DNA from: an uncultured Mycobacteriaceae bacterium
GTDB lineage: Bacteria; Actinomycetota; Actinomycetes; Mycobacteriales; Mycobacteriaceae
Direction: 5' to 3'
Length of the DNA stretch: 64,000 nucleotides
Assembly: GCA_902826815.1 (NCBI GenBank)
Contig: CADEGF010000040.1
Coordinates: 1 to 64,000 of the forward strand
Positions 16,145-24,078 of this stretch are shown here, piece after piece. The position numbers and the translations under genes are program-made. The notes beneath the pieces are model-generated. The model saw nothing but the letters and a program-made list of their open reading frames with translations, ran no database searches and was not told the DNA's origin. Each line of letters starts with the position of its first letter. Position 1 is the first letter of the stretch.

Positions 16145-18652
16145 ATGACCGACGTCGTCCGATCTTCCGCCAGCTCAAATTCCGATACGCCCGATCGCAG
16201 TCGCAGCGGGCTGTCCACCGAATCCCTGCGGCGGGGCATCATCGACCACCTGCGTTACTCGATCGGCAGGCCGGCCGCCGCGCTCACCCCGGAACACTTC
16301 TACCGGGCCACCGCGCTGGCCGTCCGTGACCGCACCCTTGACAACTGGTCGGCGACCGCGCGGACGTCACTCGACCTCGGCCGGAAGGTCACCTGCTACC
16401 TCTCGGCCGAGTTCCTGCTTGGACCGCAGCTGGGAAGCAACCTGTTGAACCTCGGAATCGAGGACGCGACGCGCACCGCGCTGGAAGTGATCGGCCTCGA
16501 CCTCGACGAGGTGCTGGCCTGTGAGGAGGAACCGGGACTGGGCAACGGGGGGCTCGGCCGGCTCGCCGCGTGCTATCTCGACTCGCTGGCCACCCTCGAA
16601 CGTCCGGCGATCGGCTTTGGCATCCGCTACGAATTCGGCATTTTCGATCAGGAGATCCGCGACGGCTGGCAGGTCGAGAAGACCGACAACTGGCTGGTGA
16701 ACGGGAACCCGTGGGAGGTCCCGAAGCCTGACATCAACTACCTCGTGAACTGGGGCGGCTACACCGAGCACTACGTCGACGACGCCGGCCACGATCGCGT
16801 CCGGTGGGTGGCCGGCCGGGTCATCAAGGGCGTCGCCTACGACACGCCCATCCAGGGCTACGGCGTGAACACCTGCAACGTGCTGACGCTGTGGAGCGCG
16901 CGGGCCGTTGAGTCGTTCGCGCTGGACGCGTTCAACACCGGCGACTACTACAAGGCGGTCGAGGACGAGGTCAACTCCGAGACCGTGACCAAGGTGCTCT
17001 ATCCCAACGACGAACCCGATGTCGGCAAGCGACTGCGCCTGCTGCAGCAGTACTTCTTCGTATCGTGCTCGCTGCAGCACATCATGCACATCATCGACGA
17101 TCTGACCGACGCCAGGATCAGTGAACTACCTGATCGATTCGCGGTGCAGCTCAACGATACTCACCCGTCGATCGGCGTTGCCGAGTTGATGCGGCTGCTC
17201 GTCGACGAACGTCGGCTCGGCTGGCACGAGGCATGGGACATCACCGTGGCCACCTTCGGCTACACCAACCACACGCTGCTGCCCGAGGCGCTCGAGACGT
17301 GGCCGTTGGAGTTGTTCAGCGAATCGCTGCCCCGCCACCTGGAGATCATCTACGAGATCAACCGCCGATTCCTCGACGAGGTGCGCGCGAAGTTCCCCGG
17401 CGACGACGCCAGGGTGCGTCGCATGTCGCTGATCGGTGAGGACGGCGGAAAGAGCGTCAGGATGGCGCATCTCGCGACCGTCGGCAGCCATGCGATCAAC
17501 GGTGTCGCCGCGCTGCACTCCGAACTGCTCAAGGAGAGCGTCCTCAAGGACTTCTTCGAGATGTGGCCGGAACGGTTCAGCAACAAGACGAACGGCGTCA
17601 CCCCCCGCCGGTTCCTCGCGTTGGCCAACCCGGGTCTGCGCGGTCTGCTCGACGACACCGTTGGTGACGGCTGGCTCGTCGACATGAGCCTGCTCCGGCG
17701 TCTCGAACCGCTTGCCGGCGACGCCGGGTTCCACCGCAGGTGGCGCGCCGTCAAACGCGCGAACAAGGCGCGGCTCGCCGAGTACGTGAAGGCGACGGCG
17801 GGCATCGACCTCAACCCGGACTGGCTGTTCGACATCCAGGTCAAGCGCATCCACGAGTACAAGCGACAGCACCTCAACATGCTGCACATCGTCACGCTCT
17901 ACCACCGGTTGAAGAACAACCCCGGCTACGAAATCCCGCCGCGGGCTTTCATTTTCGGCGGCAAGGCGGCACCCGGCTACTTCATGGCCAAGCGCATCAT
18001 CAAGCTGATCAACGCCGTCGCCGAGACCGTCAACGGCGATCCCGAGGTCAACAAGTTCCTCAAGGTGGCGTTCGTTCCGAACTTCAACGTGCAGAACGCC
18101 CACCTGATCTACCCGGCGGCCGATCTGTCCGAGCAGATTTCGACGGCGGGTAAGGAAGCGTCGGGGACCGGCAACATGAAGTTCATGATCAACGGTGCGT
18201 TGACGATCGGCACGCTCGACGGTGCCAACGTCGAAATGCGTGACGAGGTCGGTGCGGAGAACTTCTTCCTGTTCGGGTTGACCGAGGACAAGGTAGCGCA
18301 GGTCAAGCGCGACGGTTATCGGCCGATGGACTACGTCGACGACAACCATGAATTGCAAGCAGCACTCGACCTCGTTGCGGGAGGCCGTTTTTCGAACGGC
18401 GACACCGATGTGTTCCGACCTCTGGTCGACAATCTGCGCTACGACGACCCGTTCCTGGTGCTCGCCGACTACGCGGCTTACATCGAATGCCAGGAGCAGG
18501 TCAGCGCCGCATGGCAGGACACCGATGCGTGGACGCGGAAGTCGATCCTGAATACCGCGCGCAGCGGCAAGTTCTCGTCAGACCGCGCCATCACCGAATA
18601 CAGCGACGACATCTGGAACGTTCATCCGGTGACGGTCAAGGTGGAGCGCTAG
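16145..18652 (+). CDS. glgP: Glycogen/alpha-glucan phosphorylase
   Basis: An 835-residue GT35 phosphorylase that releases glucose 1-phosphate from glycogen or other alpha-1,4-glucans in the cytoplasm. Recognisable blocks are YLSAEFLLG near the N-terminus, EPGLGNGGLGRLAACYLDS, NDTHPSI, RIHEYKRQHLN, and EASGTGNMKFMINGAL, whose lysine carries pyridoxal phosphate. Full length for the family. The ATG at 16145 is preferred; a start at 16112 would add eleven unsupported residues. It is a monocistron, divergent from the flavin enzyme and convergent with the secreted protein gene. Confidence 0.95.
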   Translation: MTDVVRSSASSNSDTPDRSRSGLSTESLRRGIIDHLRYSIGRPAAALTPEHFYRATALAVRDRTLDNWSATARTSLDLGRKVTCYLSAEFLLGPQLGSNLLNLGIEDATRTALEVIGLDLDEVLACEEEPGLGNGGLGRLAACYLDSLATLERPAIGFGIRYEFGIFDQEIRDGWQVEKTDNWLVNGNPWEVPKPDINYLVNWGGYTEHYVDDAGHDRVRWVAGRVIKGVAYDTPIQGYGVNTCNVLTLWSARAVESFALDAFNTGDYYKAVEDEVNSETVTKVLYPNDEPDVGKRLRLLQQYFFVSCSLQHIMHIIDDLTDARISELPDRFAVQLNDTHPSIGVAELMRLLVDERRLGWHEAWDITVATFGYTNHTLLPEALETWPLELFSESLPRHLEIIYEINRRFLDEVRAKFPGDDARVRRMSLIGEDGGKSVRMAHLATVGSHAINGVAALHSELLKESVLKDFFEMWPERFSNKTNGVTPRRFLALANPGLRGLLDDTVGDGWLVDMSLLRRLEPLAGDAGFHRRWRAVKRANKARLAEYVKATAGIDLNPDWLFDIQVKRIHEYKRQHLNMLHIVTLYHRLKNNPGYEIPPRAFIFGGKAAPGYFMAKRIIKLINAVAETVNGDPEVNKFLKVAFVPNFNVQNAHLIYPAADLSEQISTAGKEASGTGNMKFMINGALTIGTLDGANVEMRDEVGAENFFLFGLTEDKVAQVKRDGYRPMDYVDDNHELQAALDLVAGGRFSNGDTDVFRPLVDNLRYDDPFLVLADYAAYIECQEQVSAAWQDTDAWTRKSILNTARSGKFSSDRAITEYSDDIWNVHPVTVKVER

Positions 18653-18656
18653 CGCG

Positions 18657-19169
18657 TCAGAGCGGCTTGCAGGTCGGCGTCAGATCGGAGTAGTGCACTG
18701 CGGGCATGCCGTCGATGGTTACGAAATCCGTTCCGGGCGACCACGTTGTGCCCGGTTTGATCCACGGCGGCGATCCCTTGGGATACGCGATCGTCATGTC
18801 CGAGTAGAACTTGATGTCCCGCGGGCAGGTCGCGCTCGGCGCGACGACCGGATTCCACGCGTGCACGACGATCGGATTGACCAGGGTTCGGCCCTGCGCA
18901 CAGTTGGGCCTGCACTCGACCGAGCTGTCGGTGCCTGTTGCGTTGGCGCCGTCGGCTCCCCATGCGGTCCACGTCAAGTCCTTCATGACGCCGGTGGAGT
19001 CGCAGTTGTACTCGAACGACTCCGGCTTCTCCACGGGTGGCGTTGCAGGGTCGTAGCACTTGCCGATCGCGTATGTCGATCCGTCCTGCTCGGCAGGTTC
19101 CGCTGCGGCAGTGGCGGAGGCCCCGAAAACGGCGACGACACCGGCGGCGATCGCGAATAGGCGCAGCAT
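18657..19169 (-). CDS. Secreted protein of unknown function (DUF2599-like)
   Basis: A 170-residue protein with a cleavable signal peptide: MLRL, a hydrophobic core to about residue 21 and a probable cut after ATAAA. The mature part contains four to six cysteines (for example in GKCYDP, NCDSTG, ECRPNCAQG, ATCPRD and PTCKPL), suggesting disulfides, and several tryptophans. It resembles small exported mycobacterial proteins of the DUF2599 type, but that assignment is tentative. It sits directly downstream of menE on the opposite end, same strand order, 14 bases from the menE stop. Confidence 0.7.
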   Translation of the reverse strand: MLRLFAIAAGVVAVFGASATAAAEPAEQDGSTYAIGKCYDPATPPVEKPESFEYNCDSTGVMKDLTWTAWGADGANATGTDSSVECRPNCAQGRTLVNPIVVHAWNPVVAPSATCPRDIKFYSDMTIAYPKGSPPWIKPGTTWSPGTDFVTIDGMPAVHYSDLTPTCKPL

Positions 19170-19183
19170 CCCCGGATGCTAGC

Positions 19184-20308
19184 TCAGTCGCCGAACTGCG
19201 TGACCAGCCTCCTGCGATCCACCTTGCCGATACCGCGTCGCGGCAGCTCAGCGACGATGTGCACCTCGCGGGGTGCGGCCGTCGGATTCAGCATCGTCGT
19301 GACGTGGGTTCGCAATTCGGACAGCGTCGGCTGGGCGTAGCCGGCGGCGGCCACCACGGCCGCGACGACTCGTTGGCCGAGCCGATCATCGGGGACGCCG
19401 AAGACCGCGCATTCGACAACGCGCGGATGAGAGGACAAGGCGTTCTCGACGAGTTGCGGGAAAACCGTCAGGCCGCCGGTGCTGATCGCGTCGTCGATCC
19501 TGCCGAGCACCCGTAGCGTCCCCGAACTGTCCAGTGCCCCAACGTCATCGGTCATGAACCAGCCCGGCTCCGCGAACGGGTCCTTCTCGGGCGGGTTGCG
19601 ATAGCCCTTCGCGAGGGTGGCGCCGCCGAGGGCGATTCTGCCTTCGGTGTCGACGCGTACCTGGACTCCCTGCAGCGGAGCACCGTCGTAGACGCACCCG
19701 CCTGCGGTTTCGCTCATGCCGTATGTGCGCACCAACGAAATGCCCGCCGCCGCAGCTCTTTCCGCAATGCGCGCCGACGTCGGGCCCCCGCCGATCAGTA
19801 TCGCGTCCAGCTCGGCCAGTGCCGCAGATGCGGCCCGATCGGCCAAGACCTTGTCGAGTTGTGCGGCCACCAGCGAGGCGTACCGCCGCCCCGTGCCCAT
19901 CGCCGAAACGGCGGCGACCAGTTCGGATGCGTCGAACCGTGCCGAGACGGCAACCGGCGCGAGGCCCGCGATGACGCTGCGCACCAACACCTGCAGGCCT
20001 GCGATGTGATGGGCGGGCAGCGCGAGCAGCCAGCGTCCCGGCCCCCCGAGGCGGCCGTGCGTCGCGTCGGCGCTCGTGGTCAGCGCGGCCGCCGTCAGCA
20101 TCGCCCCCTTCGGCGTGCCCGTCGTCCCCGACGTGGACACCACGACAGCGACGTCGTCGTCGATAGCCTCATCGACACGCAATGACGTTGCCAGCAAACG
20201 GGTTTGACGTTCATCGTCGGCCGGGACGGGCAGCATCGCGGGGCCGCCGCCCGCCAGTGCGCTCTCCACCGCGGGCATCACCGACAAGGCCGACGGTCCA
20301 GCCGGCAC
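19184..20308 (-). CDS. menE: o-Succinylbenzoate-CoA ligase MenE
   Basis: A 374-residue acyl-adenylating enzyme that activates o-succinylbenzoate to its CoA thioester, the step between MenC and MenB. The P-loop-like motif is STSGTTGTPKGAM, then RTYGMSETAGG, the aspartate motif in TDDVG and the hinge/lysine region GRIDDAISTGG and RGIGKVDRR. It is short, as mycobacterial MenE proteins are (Rv0542c), lacking much of the usual N-terminal domain. The start is uncertain: GTG at 20308 is chosen because the DUF3349 stop lies at 20329-20331; GTG or ATG at about 20281-20278 are alternatives. Confidence 0.88.
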   Translation of the reverse strand: MPAGPSALSVMPAVESALAGGGPAMLPVPADDERQTRLLATSLRVDEAIDDDVAVVVSTSGTTGTPKGAMLTAAALTTSADATHGRLGGPGRWLLALPAHHIAGLQVLVRSVIAGLAPVAVSARFDASELVAAVSAMGTGRRYASLVAAQLDKVLADRAASAALAELDAILIGGGPTSARIAERAAAAGISLVRTYGMSETAGGCVYDGAPLQGVQVRVDTEGRIALGGATLAKGYRNPPEKDPFAEPGWFMTDDVGALDSSGTLRVLGRIDDAISTGGLTVFPQLVENALSSHPRVVECAVFGVPDDRLGQRVVAAVVAAAGYAQPTLSELRTHVTTMLNPTAAPREVHIVAELPRRGIGKVDRRRLVTQFGD

Positions 20309-20328
20309 AGGGACGGGGCGCAGGACGG

Positions 20329-20631
20329 CTATTCGGACTCCTCGGGGTCTCGCGGATCGTCGAGCGGCCAGCCCTTGGCCGCCAGGCGTGCGCGCACGCG
20401 CTCGACATCGTCGGGTGCGGGCAGTTCGTCGGTGAGCTGGGTGATCAGGACCGCGATATCGACGTGGTCGAACTCGCCGCGGGCGAGCAGCTCCCTGACC
20501 ACGGTCTTGACCTCGTCGTCGGTGAGGCGCGGCTTGAGCAGGGCGAACAACGGCACACGGTCGGGTCCCGGCACACCCTCCGGGTATCCGGCAGTAATCC
20601 ACGCCACGATCTTGGCGAGAAACCTGTTCAC
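20329..20631 (-). CDS. DUF3349 protein, Rv0543c-like
   Basis: A 100-residue helical protein starting MNRFLAKIVAWITAGYPEGVP from a GTG. It closely resembles Rv0543c in length and in the C-terminal DDVERVRARLAAKGWPLDD. The family is mycobacterial, of unknown function, with a small all-helical fold. It lies immediately upstream of menE and probably shares its transcript. A second, more divergent DUF3349 gene lies at 22432 on the other strand; both keep GYPEGVP and GWPL. Confidence 0.88.
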   Translation of the reverse strand: MNRFLAKIVAWITAGYPEGVPGPDRVPLFALLKPRLTDDEVKTVVRELLARGEFDHVDIAVLITQLTDELPAPDDVERVRARLAAKGWPLDDPRDPEESE

Positions 20632-20858
20632 CGTTGCGCTCCCAACGGCGTGGCGAACGACCACAATTCCACGAGAGCACGATAGTGGAACTGCCACGTG
20701 GACTGCCGGACCGGCCGCCACAGGCAAACGTGCCCGAGACGGTGGGTGAACAGTGGATGAACACCTTTCAGGATTTAGCAAAGTGCCTGGTCGAAGGGGG
20801 CTCTTAGGGTGACTAGCGGCTGGCCAAACTCGTTGAGAATCCCTCAGAATTGGCAATC

Positions 20859-22103
20859 ATGAGCGCAGAGATGATCATCCTGGTGCTGCTGATAGTCACA
20901 GCACTGGCCTTCGACTTCACCAACGGGTTTCACGACACCGGAAACGCGATGGCGACGTCGATTGCCACCGGCGCTCTGAAGCCCAAGACCGCCGTTCTGC
21001 TCGCAGGCATCCTCAACCTCGTCGGCGCCTTCCTCTCGGTCGAGGTCGCCGTCACGGTGACCACGTCGGTGCTCAAGGTTCAGGACGGCAAGACGGGCGC
21101 ACTCATCCCGTCGATCGATGCGTCGACTGGTCTGACGATCATCTTCGCGGGTCTGATCGGTGGCATCCTGTGGAACCTGCTGACTTGGCTGTTCGGCATC
21201 CCGTCCAGCTCTTCGCACGCGCTCTTCGGCGGCTTGATCGGCGCCGGCCTTGCCGCGCTCGGCACTGCGGGCGTGAACTGGTCCGGTATCACGCAGAAGG
21301 TGCTGATCCCCGCGGTGGCCGCACCGGTCATCGCCTGCCTGGTCGCCGCCTGCGGAACCTGGCTGGTCTACCGGATCACCCGCAACGTCGTGCAGAAGCG
21401 GCGCGAAGAAGGTTTCCGATGGGGCCAGATCGCAACCGCCTCACTGGTCGCGCTGTCACACGGCACCAACGATGCGCAGAAGACGATGGGTGTCATCGCG
21501 CTCGCCCTCATCACCACCGGCCACCTCGGTGGCAACGTGAAGGAGGACGGGCTGCCGTTCTGGGTCATCTTCAGCTGCGCACTGGCCATCGGCCTCGGCA
21601 CCTATATCGGCGGCTGGCGGGTCATCCGCACCCTCGGCAAGGGTCTGGTGGAGATCGAGTCGCCACAGGGTTTCGCCGCTGAAGCATCGTCGGCCGCAAT
21701 CATTCTCAGCTCGAGCGCCGCGGGCATGGCACTGTCGACCACGCACGTCGCGACCGGATCGATCCTGGGTAGCGGTGTCGGCAAGCCTGGCGCGGAGGTC
21801 CGCTGGGCCGTCGCAGGCCGGATGGCCGTCGCGTGGCTCGTCACCCTTCCCGCCGCCGGCCTGATGGGTGCGCTGGCCTTCTGGTTGTCCCACGGGGTCG
21901 AGTCGCTCACCGGTTCGGACCTCGCGGGTGACGGCGTGATCTTCGTCGTGCTGGTCGCGCTGTCGTTCTACATGTGGTGGCGCGCCCAGCAGCAGAAGGT
22001 CGACAGCAGAAACGTCAACGCCGATTGGGACGACTCGACGAACTCCGTCGTTCCCGCCGAGGTCCGCGACACCGCCGAGCCCAAGGACACCGCCGCGGTC
22101 TGA
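20859..22103 (+). CDS. pitA: Low-affinity inorganic phosphate transporter (Pit family)
   Basis: A 414-residue membrane carrier of the PiT family, which moves phosphate (as metal-phosphate) by proton symport. The two inverted family repeats are visible: FTNGFHDTGNAMATSIATGAL near the N-terminus (residues about 20-40, in part) and ALSHGTNDAQKTMG in the middle. About ten membrane segments; hydrophilic C-terminal tail of about 35 residues. The ATG at 20859 is preferred to a TTG at 20850. It leads a three-gene + strand operon with the small membrane protein and a DUF3349 gene. The block is in the opposite orientation to that remembered for Rv0545c-Rv0544c relative to menE. Confidence 0.9.
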   Translation: MSAEMIILVLLIVTALAFDFTNGFHDTGNAMATSIATGALKPKTAVLLAGILNLVGAFLSVEVAVTVTTSVLKVQDGKTGALIPSIDASTGLTIIFAGLIGGILWNLLTWLFGIPSSSSHALFGGLIGAGLAALGTAGVNWSGITQKVLIPAVAAPVIACLVAACGTWLVYRITRNVVQKRREEGFRWGQIATASLVALSHGTNDAQKTMGVIALALITTGHLGGNVKEDGLPFWVIFSCALAIGLGTYIGGWRVIRTLGKGLVEIESPQGFAAEASSAAIILSSSAAGMALSTTHVATGSILGSGVGKPGAEVRWAVAGRMAVAWLVTLPAAGLMGALAFWLSHGVESLTGSDLAGDGVIFVVLVALSFYMWWRAQQQKVDSRNVNADWDDSTNSVVPAEVRDTAEPKDTAAV

Positions 22104-22136
22104 CCGCGCCGGCATCCCTGACGAGAGAGACATTCG

Positions 22137-22421
22137 ATGACGTACTTCGAAAGCATCCTCAAGGTGCTGATAGTGGGGCTGGTCCTCGGCGCAGGCCTGC
22201 CAGCGGTCTTCGCCGCCGGCTTGGTCGCCTACTCGAACGGGGCAGGCGGCACCGAGGCCGACGGCTCAGCCCACGCGCCCAACCCCGCACTCAAATATCT
22301 GGGCATCGCGATGTTCGTGTTCGTCGGCTGGGTGATCCTGACCGCGGTTGTCTGGATCACCAGAACGACGATCGTGCACCACTTTGGAATTGATCCGTTC
22401 CCCTTCATGCCTAGTAAGTGA
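22137..22421 (+). CDS. Small membrane protein, Rv0544c-like
   Basis: A 94-residue protein with two hydrophobic segments (about residues 8-32 and 54-76) separated by a polar glycine-rich loop. Position and size match Rv0544c, which neighbours pitA in M. tuberculosis. Possibly an accessory subunit of the phosphate transporter, by linkage only. GAGAGA upstream of the ATG serves as a ribosome site. Confidence 0.8.
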   Translation: MTYFESILKVLIVGLVLGAGLPAVFAAGLVAYSNGAGGTEADGSAHAPNPALKYLGIAMFVFVGWVILTAVVWITRTTIVHHFGIDPFPFMPSK

Positions 22422-22431
22422 GGCCACGTTC

Positions 22432-22740
22432 ATGACCGAAACCAACCAGGGCGTGTTCAACAGCATTCTCGGATGGCTGCACCAGGGCTATCCGGAGGGC
22501 GTCCCGCAGAAGGATTACTTCGCGCTGCTCGCGTTGTTGAAGCGGACGCTGAGCGAGGAAGAGGTCGTCAAGGCGGCCCAAACCGTGCTGCGGGGCACCG
22601 ACGCCGACACCGTGACCGAGGACGACATTCGCGACGCGATCCAGCAGGTCATCGCGAAGGAGCCGAATCCCGAAGAGCTGAACCAGGTTGCGAGTCGGCT
22701 GGCGTCCGTCGGCTGGCCGCTCGCGGCACCCGCTCACTGA
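22432..22740 (+). CDS. DUF3349 protein, second paralogue
   Basis: A 102-residue helical protein with the family signature HQGYPEGVP near the N-terminus, ALLALLKRTLSEEEV in the middle and RLASVGWPL at the end. It is a divergent paralogue of the gene at 20329 and lies third in the pit operon, eleven bases after the small membrane gene. Function unknown. Confidence 0.85.
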   Translation: MTETNQGVFNSILGWLHQGYPEGVPQKDYFALLALLKRTLSEEEVVKAAQTVLRGTDADTVTEDDIRDAIQQVIAKEPNPEELNQVASRLASVGWPLAAPAH

Positions 22741-22754
22741 ACCGATTGGGCGTT

Positions 22755-23126
22755 TCAGTCTCTGGTGTCGCGGCGCAGGGGATGGGTCTCCGGCACCTGG
22801 ACGAAGATCAGGGTGACGCCGTCGGGGTCGGATACCTGCATCTCGTGTAGACCCCACGGCTCTTGCCGGGCGTCGCGCGCGATGGGAACCCCGCGGCCGG
22901 TCAACTCCTTCTCGGTGGCGTAGACGTCGCGCACCTGCAGCCACATCGTGCCCGCGGCGTTCGGTCCGCCATGGCCCGCGAGCTCGATCAGCGACTGGCC
23001 GGCGTAGAAGACAGTGCCTGCGCCGTAGTCACGGGCGATCGCGAGGCCTAGCTCGTCGCGGTAGAACCGCAGCGAGCGTTCGTAGTCGGCGGGCCGCAGG
23101 AGCATCCGGCTGGCCAGGATCTCCAT
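22755..23126 (-). CDS. Glyoxalase/bleomycin-resistance (VOC) family protein, Rv0546c-like
   Basis: A 123-residue single VOC domain. The pattern LRPADYERSLRFYRDELGL starts the first beta-alpha-beta unit (residues 9-27, in part), and WGLHEMQVSDPDGVTLIFVQ ends the second, supplying candidate metal ligands (histidine and glutamate). Such proteins include glyoxalase I, dioxygenases and resistance binding proteins; the substrate cannot be inferred. Length and position match Rv0546c. Confidence 0.87.
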   Translation of the reverse strand: MEILASRMLLRPADYERSLRFYRDELGLAIARDYGAGTVFYAGQSLIELAGHGGPNAAGTMWLQVRDVYATEKELTGRGVPIARDARQEPWGLHEMQVSDPDGVTLIFVQVPETHPLRRDTRD

Positions 23127-23190
23127 GCGTCTGTGTCTATCACGTCATGTGCCCGATTCAGCACACGACTGCCGGCGATTTCGAGGCATT

Positions 23191-24078
23191 TTATGCCGGG
23201 ACGTACCTCGGCACGATCATCACCGGGACCGATGCGTGGCGCAGAATCTTCGATGCGGCAGAACCGAGGAACACCCGAGCCGTTTGTCCGGCCGCTCCCG
23301 ACCCCAGCACCAGCATGTCACCCGCCTGCCAGGGCACGGCGTCCACCGCCTCCTGCCAGTTGGCGCCGCTTCCCACCACGATGTCGACGTGCGGCACCGG
23401 GAGGTGTTCGCGAACAGCATTGAGCTGCATGACGATATCGTCGTATGTCCTGCGCGCCCACTGCTCGACTACGAGGTCCTCGGCGGAGGTTTCAATTGAG
23501 CCTGCGAAAATTCTCACCGGCCGCACCGCGAAGGATACGATTCGCAGCTGCACCGACCACTGCTTGGCGAATTCGGCCGCGGCACCCAGCAGGCCGTTGA
23601 TATCTGCTTCGCCGCCGTATGCGGCGGTAAGACGCAACATCGGGCCGGGTGTGGCCGGGTAGCCACGCGGCGCGATCGCGACGGGCACCGCCGCAGTGTG
23701 CACGAGGCGCTCGGTGACACTTCCCAGCGTCACCCTGCCCAACAAGCCGGACGACGATGAACCGACGACGACCAGATCCGCGTTGTGCGCGGAGGCCAAT
23801 TCGATCAATCCCATTGGGATGGAGGTCGATTGGTGCACCATCGTGGGCACCTCACAATCGCCGGGCAGTCCGCCGACCACCTTGTCCAGGGATCGCGACG
23901 CTTGCGATGTGACGTAGTCCAGGTACTCGTCCTCGATGGGATCTCCCCTGGGCGGCCATGGCCGCTCCACGACCGCGGAGGCGAGGACCTTGTCGTTCGT
24001 GCAGCGCGCGATCTGAACGGCCAGATTGATGGGCGCGCTACCCAGTCGGCTCGCACTGAAGCCCGCGATGATCGTCAT
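23191..24078 (-). CDS. Tandem universal stress protein (two USP domains)
   Basis: A 295-residue protein with two UspA domains. Each has the ATP-binding glycine motif: VVVGSSSSGLLGRVTLGSVTE (residues about 124-143) and LVLGSGAAGQTARVFLGSAA (about 258-277), each ending with VPV.I.P. Mycobacterial USPs of this layout bind ATP and respond to hypoxia or stress. Its ATG overlaps the stop of the amino-acid permease gene by four bases (ATGA), so it is translationally coupled to that transporter. Confidence 0.9.
   Translation of the reverse strand: MTIIAGFSASRLGSAPINLAVQIARCTNDKVLASAVVERPWPPRGDPIEDEYLDYVTSQASRSLDKVVGGLPGDCEVPTMVHQSTSIPMGLIELASAHNADLVVVGSSSSGLLGRVTLGSVTERLVHTAAVPVAIAPRGYPATPGPMLRLTAAYGGEADINGLLGAAAEFAKQWSVQLRIVSFAVRPVRIFAGSIETSAEDLVVEQWARRTYDDIVMQLNAVREHLPVPHVDIVVGSGANWQEAVDAVPWQAGDMLVLGSGAAGQTARVFLGSAASKILRHASVPVMIVPRYVPA

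Noticed and set aside
17126-18358. A 410-codon frame antisense to glgP
   Set aside because: Shadow of glycogen phosphorylase; no start signal or domain.
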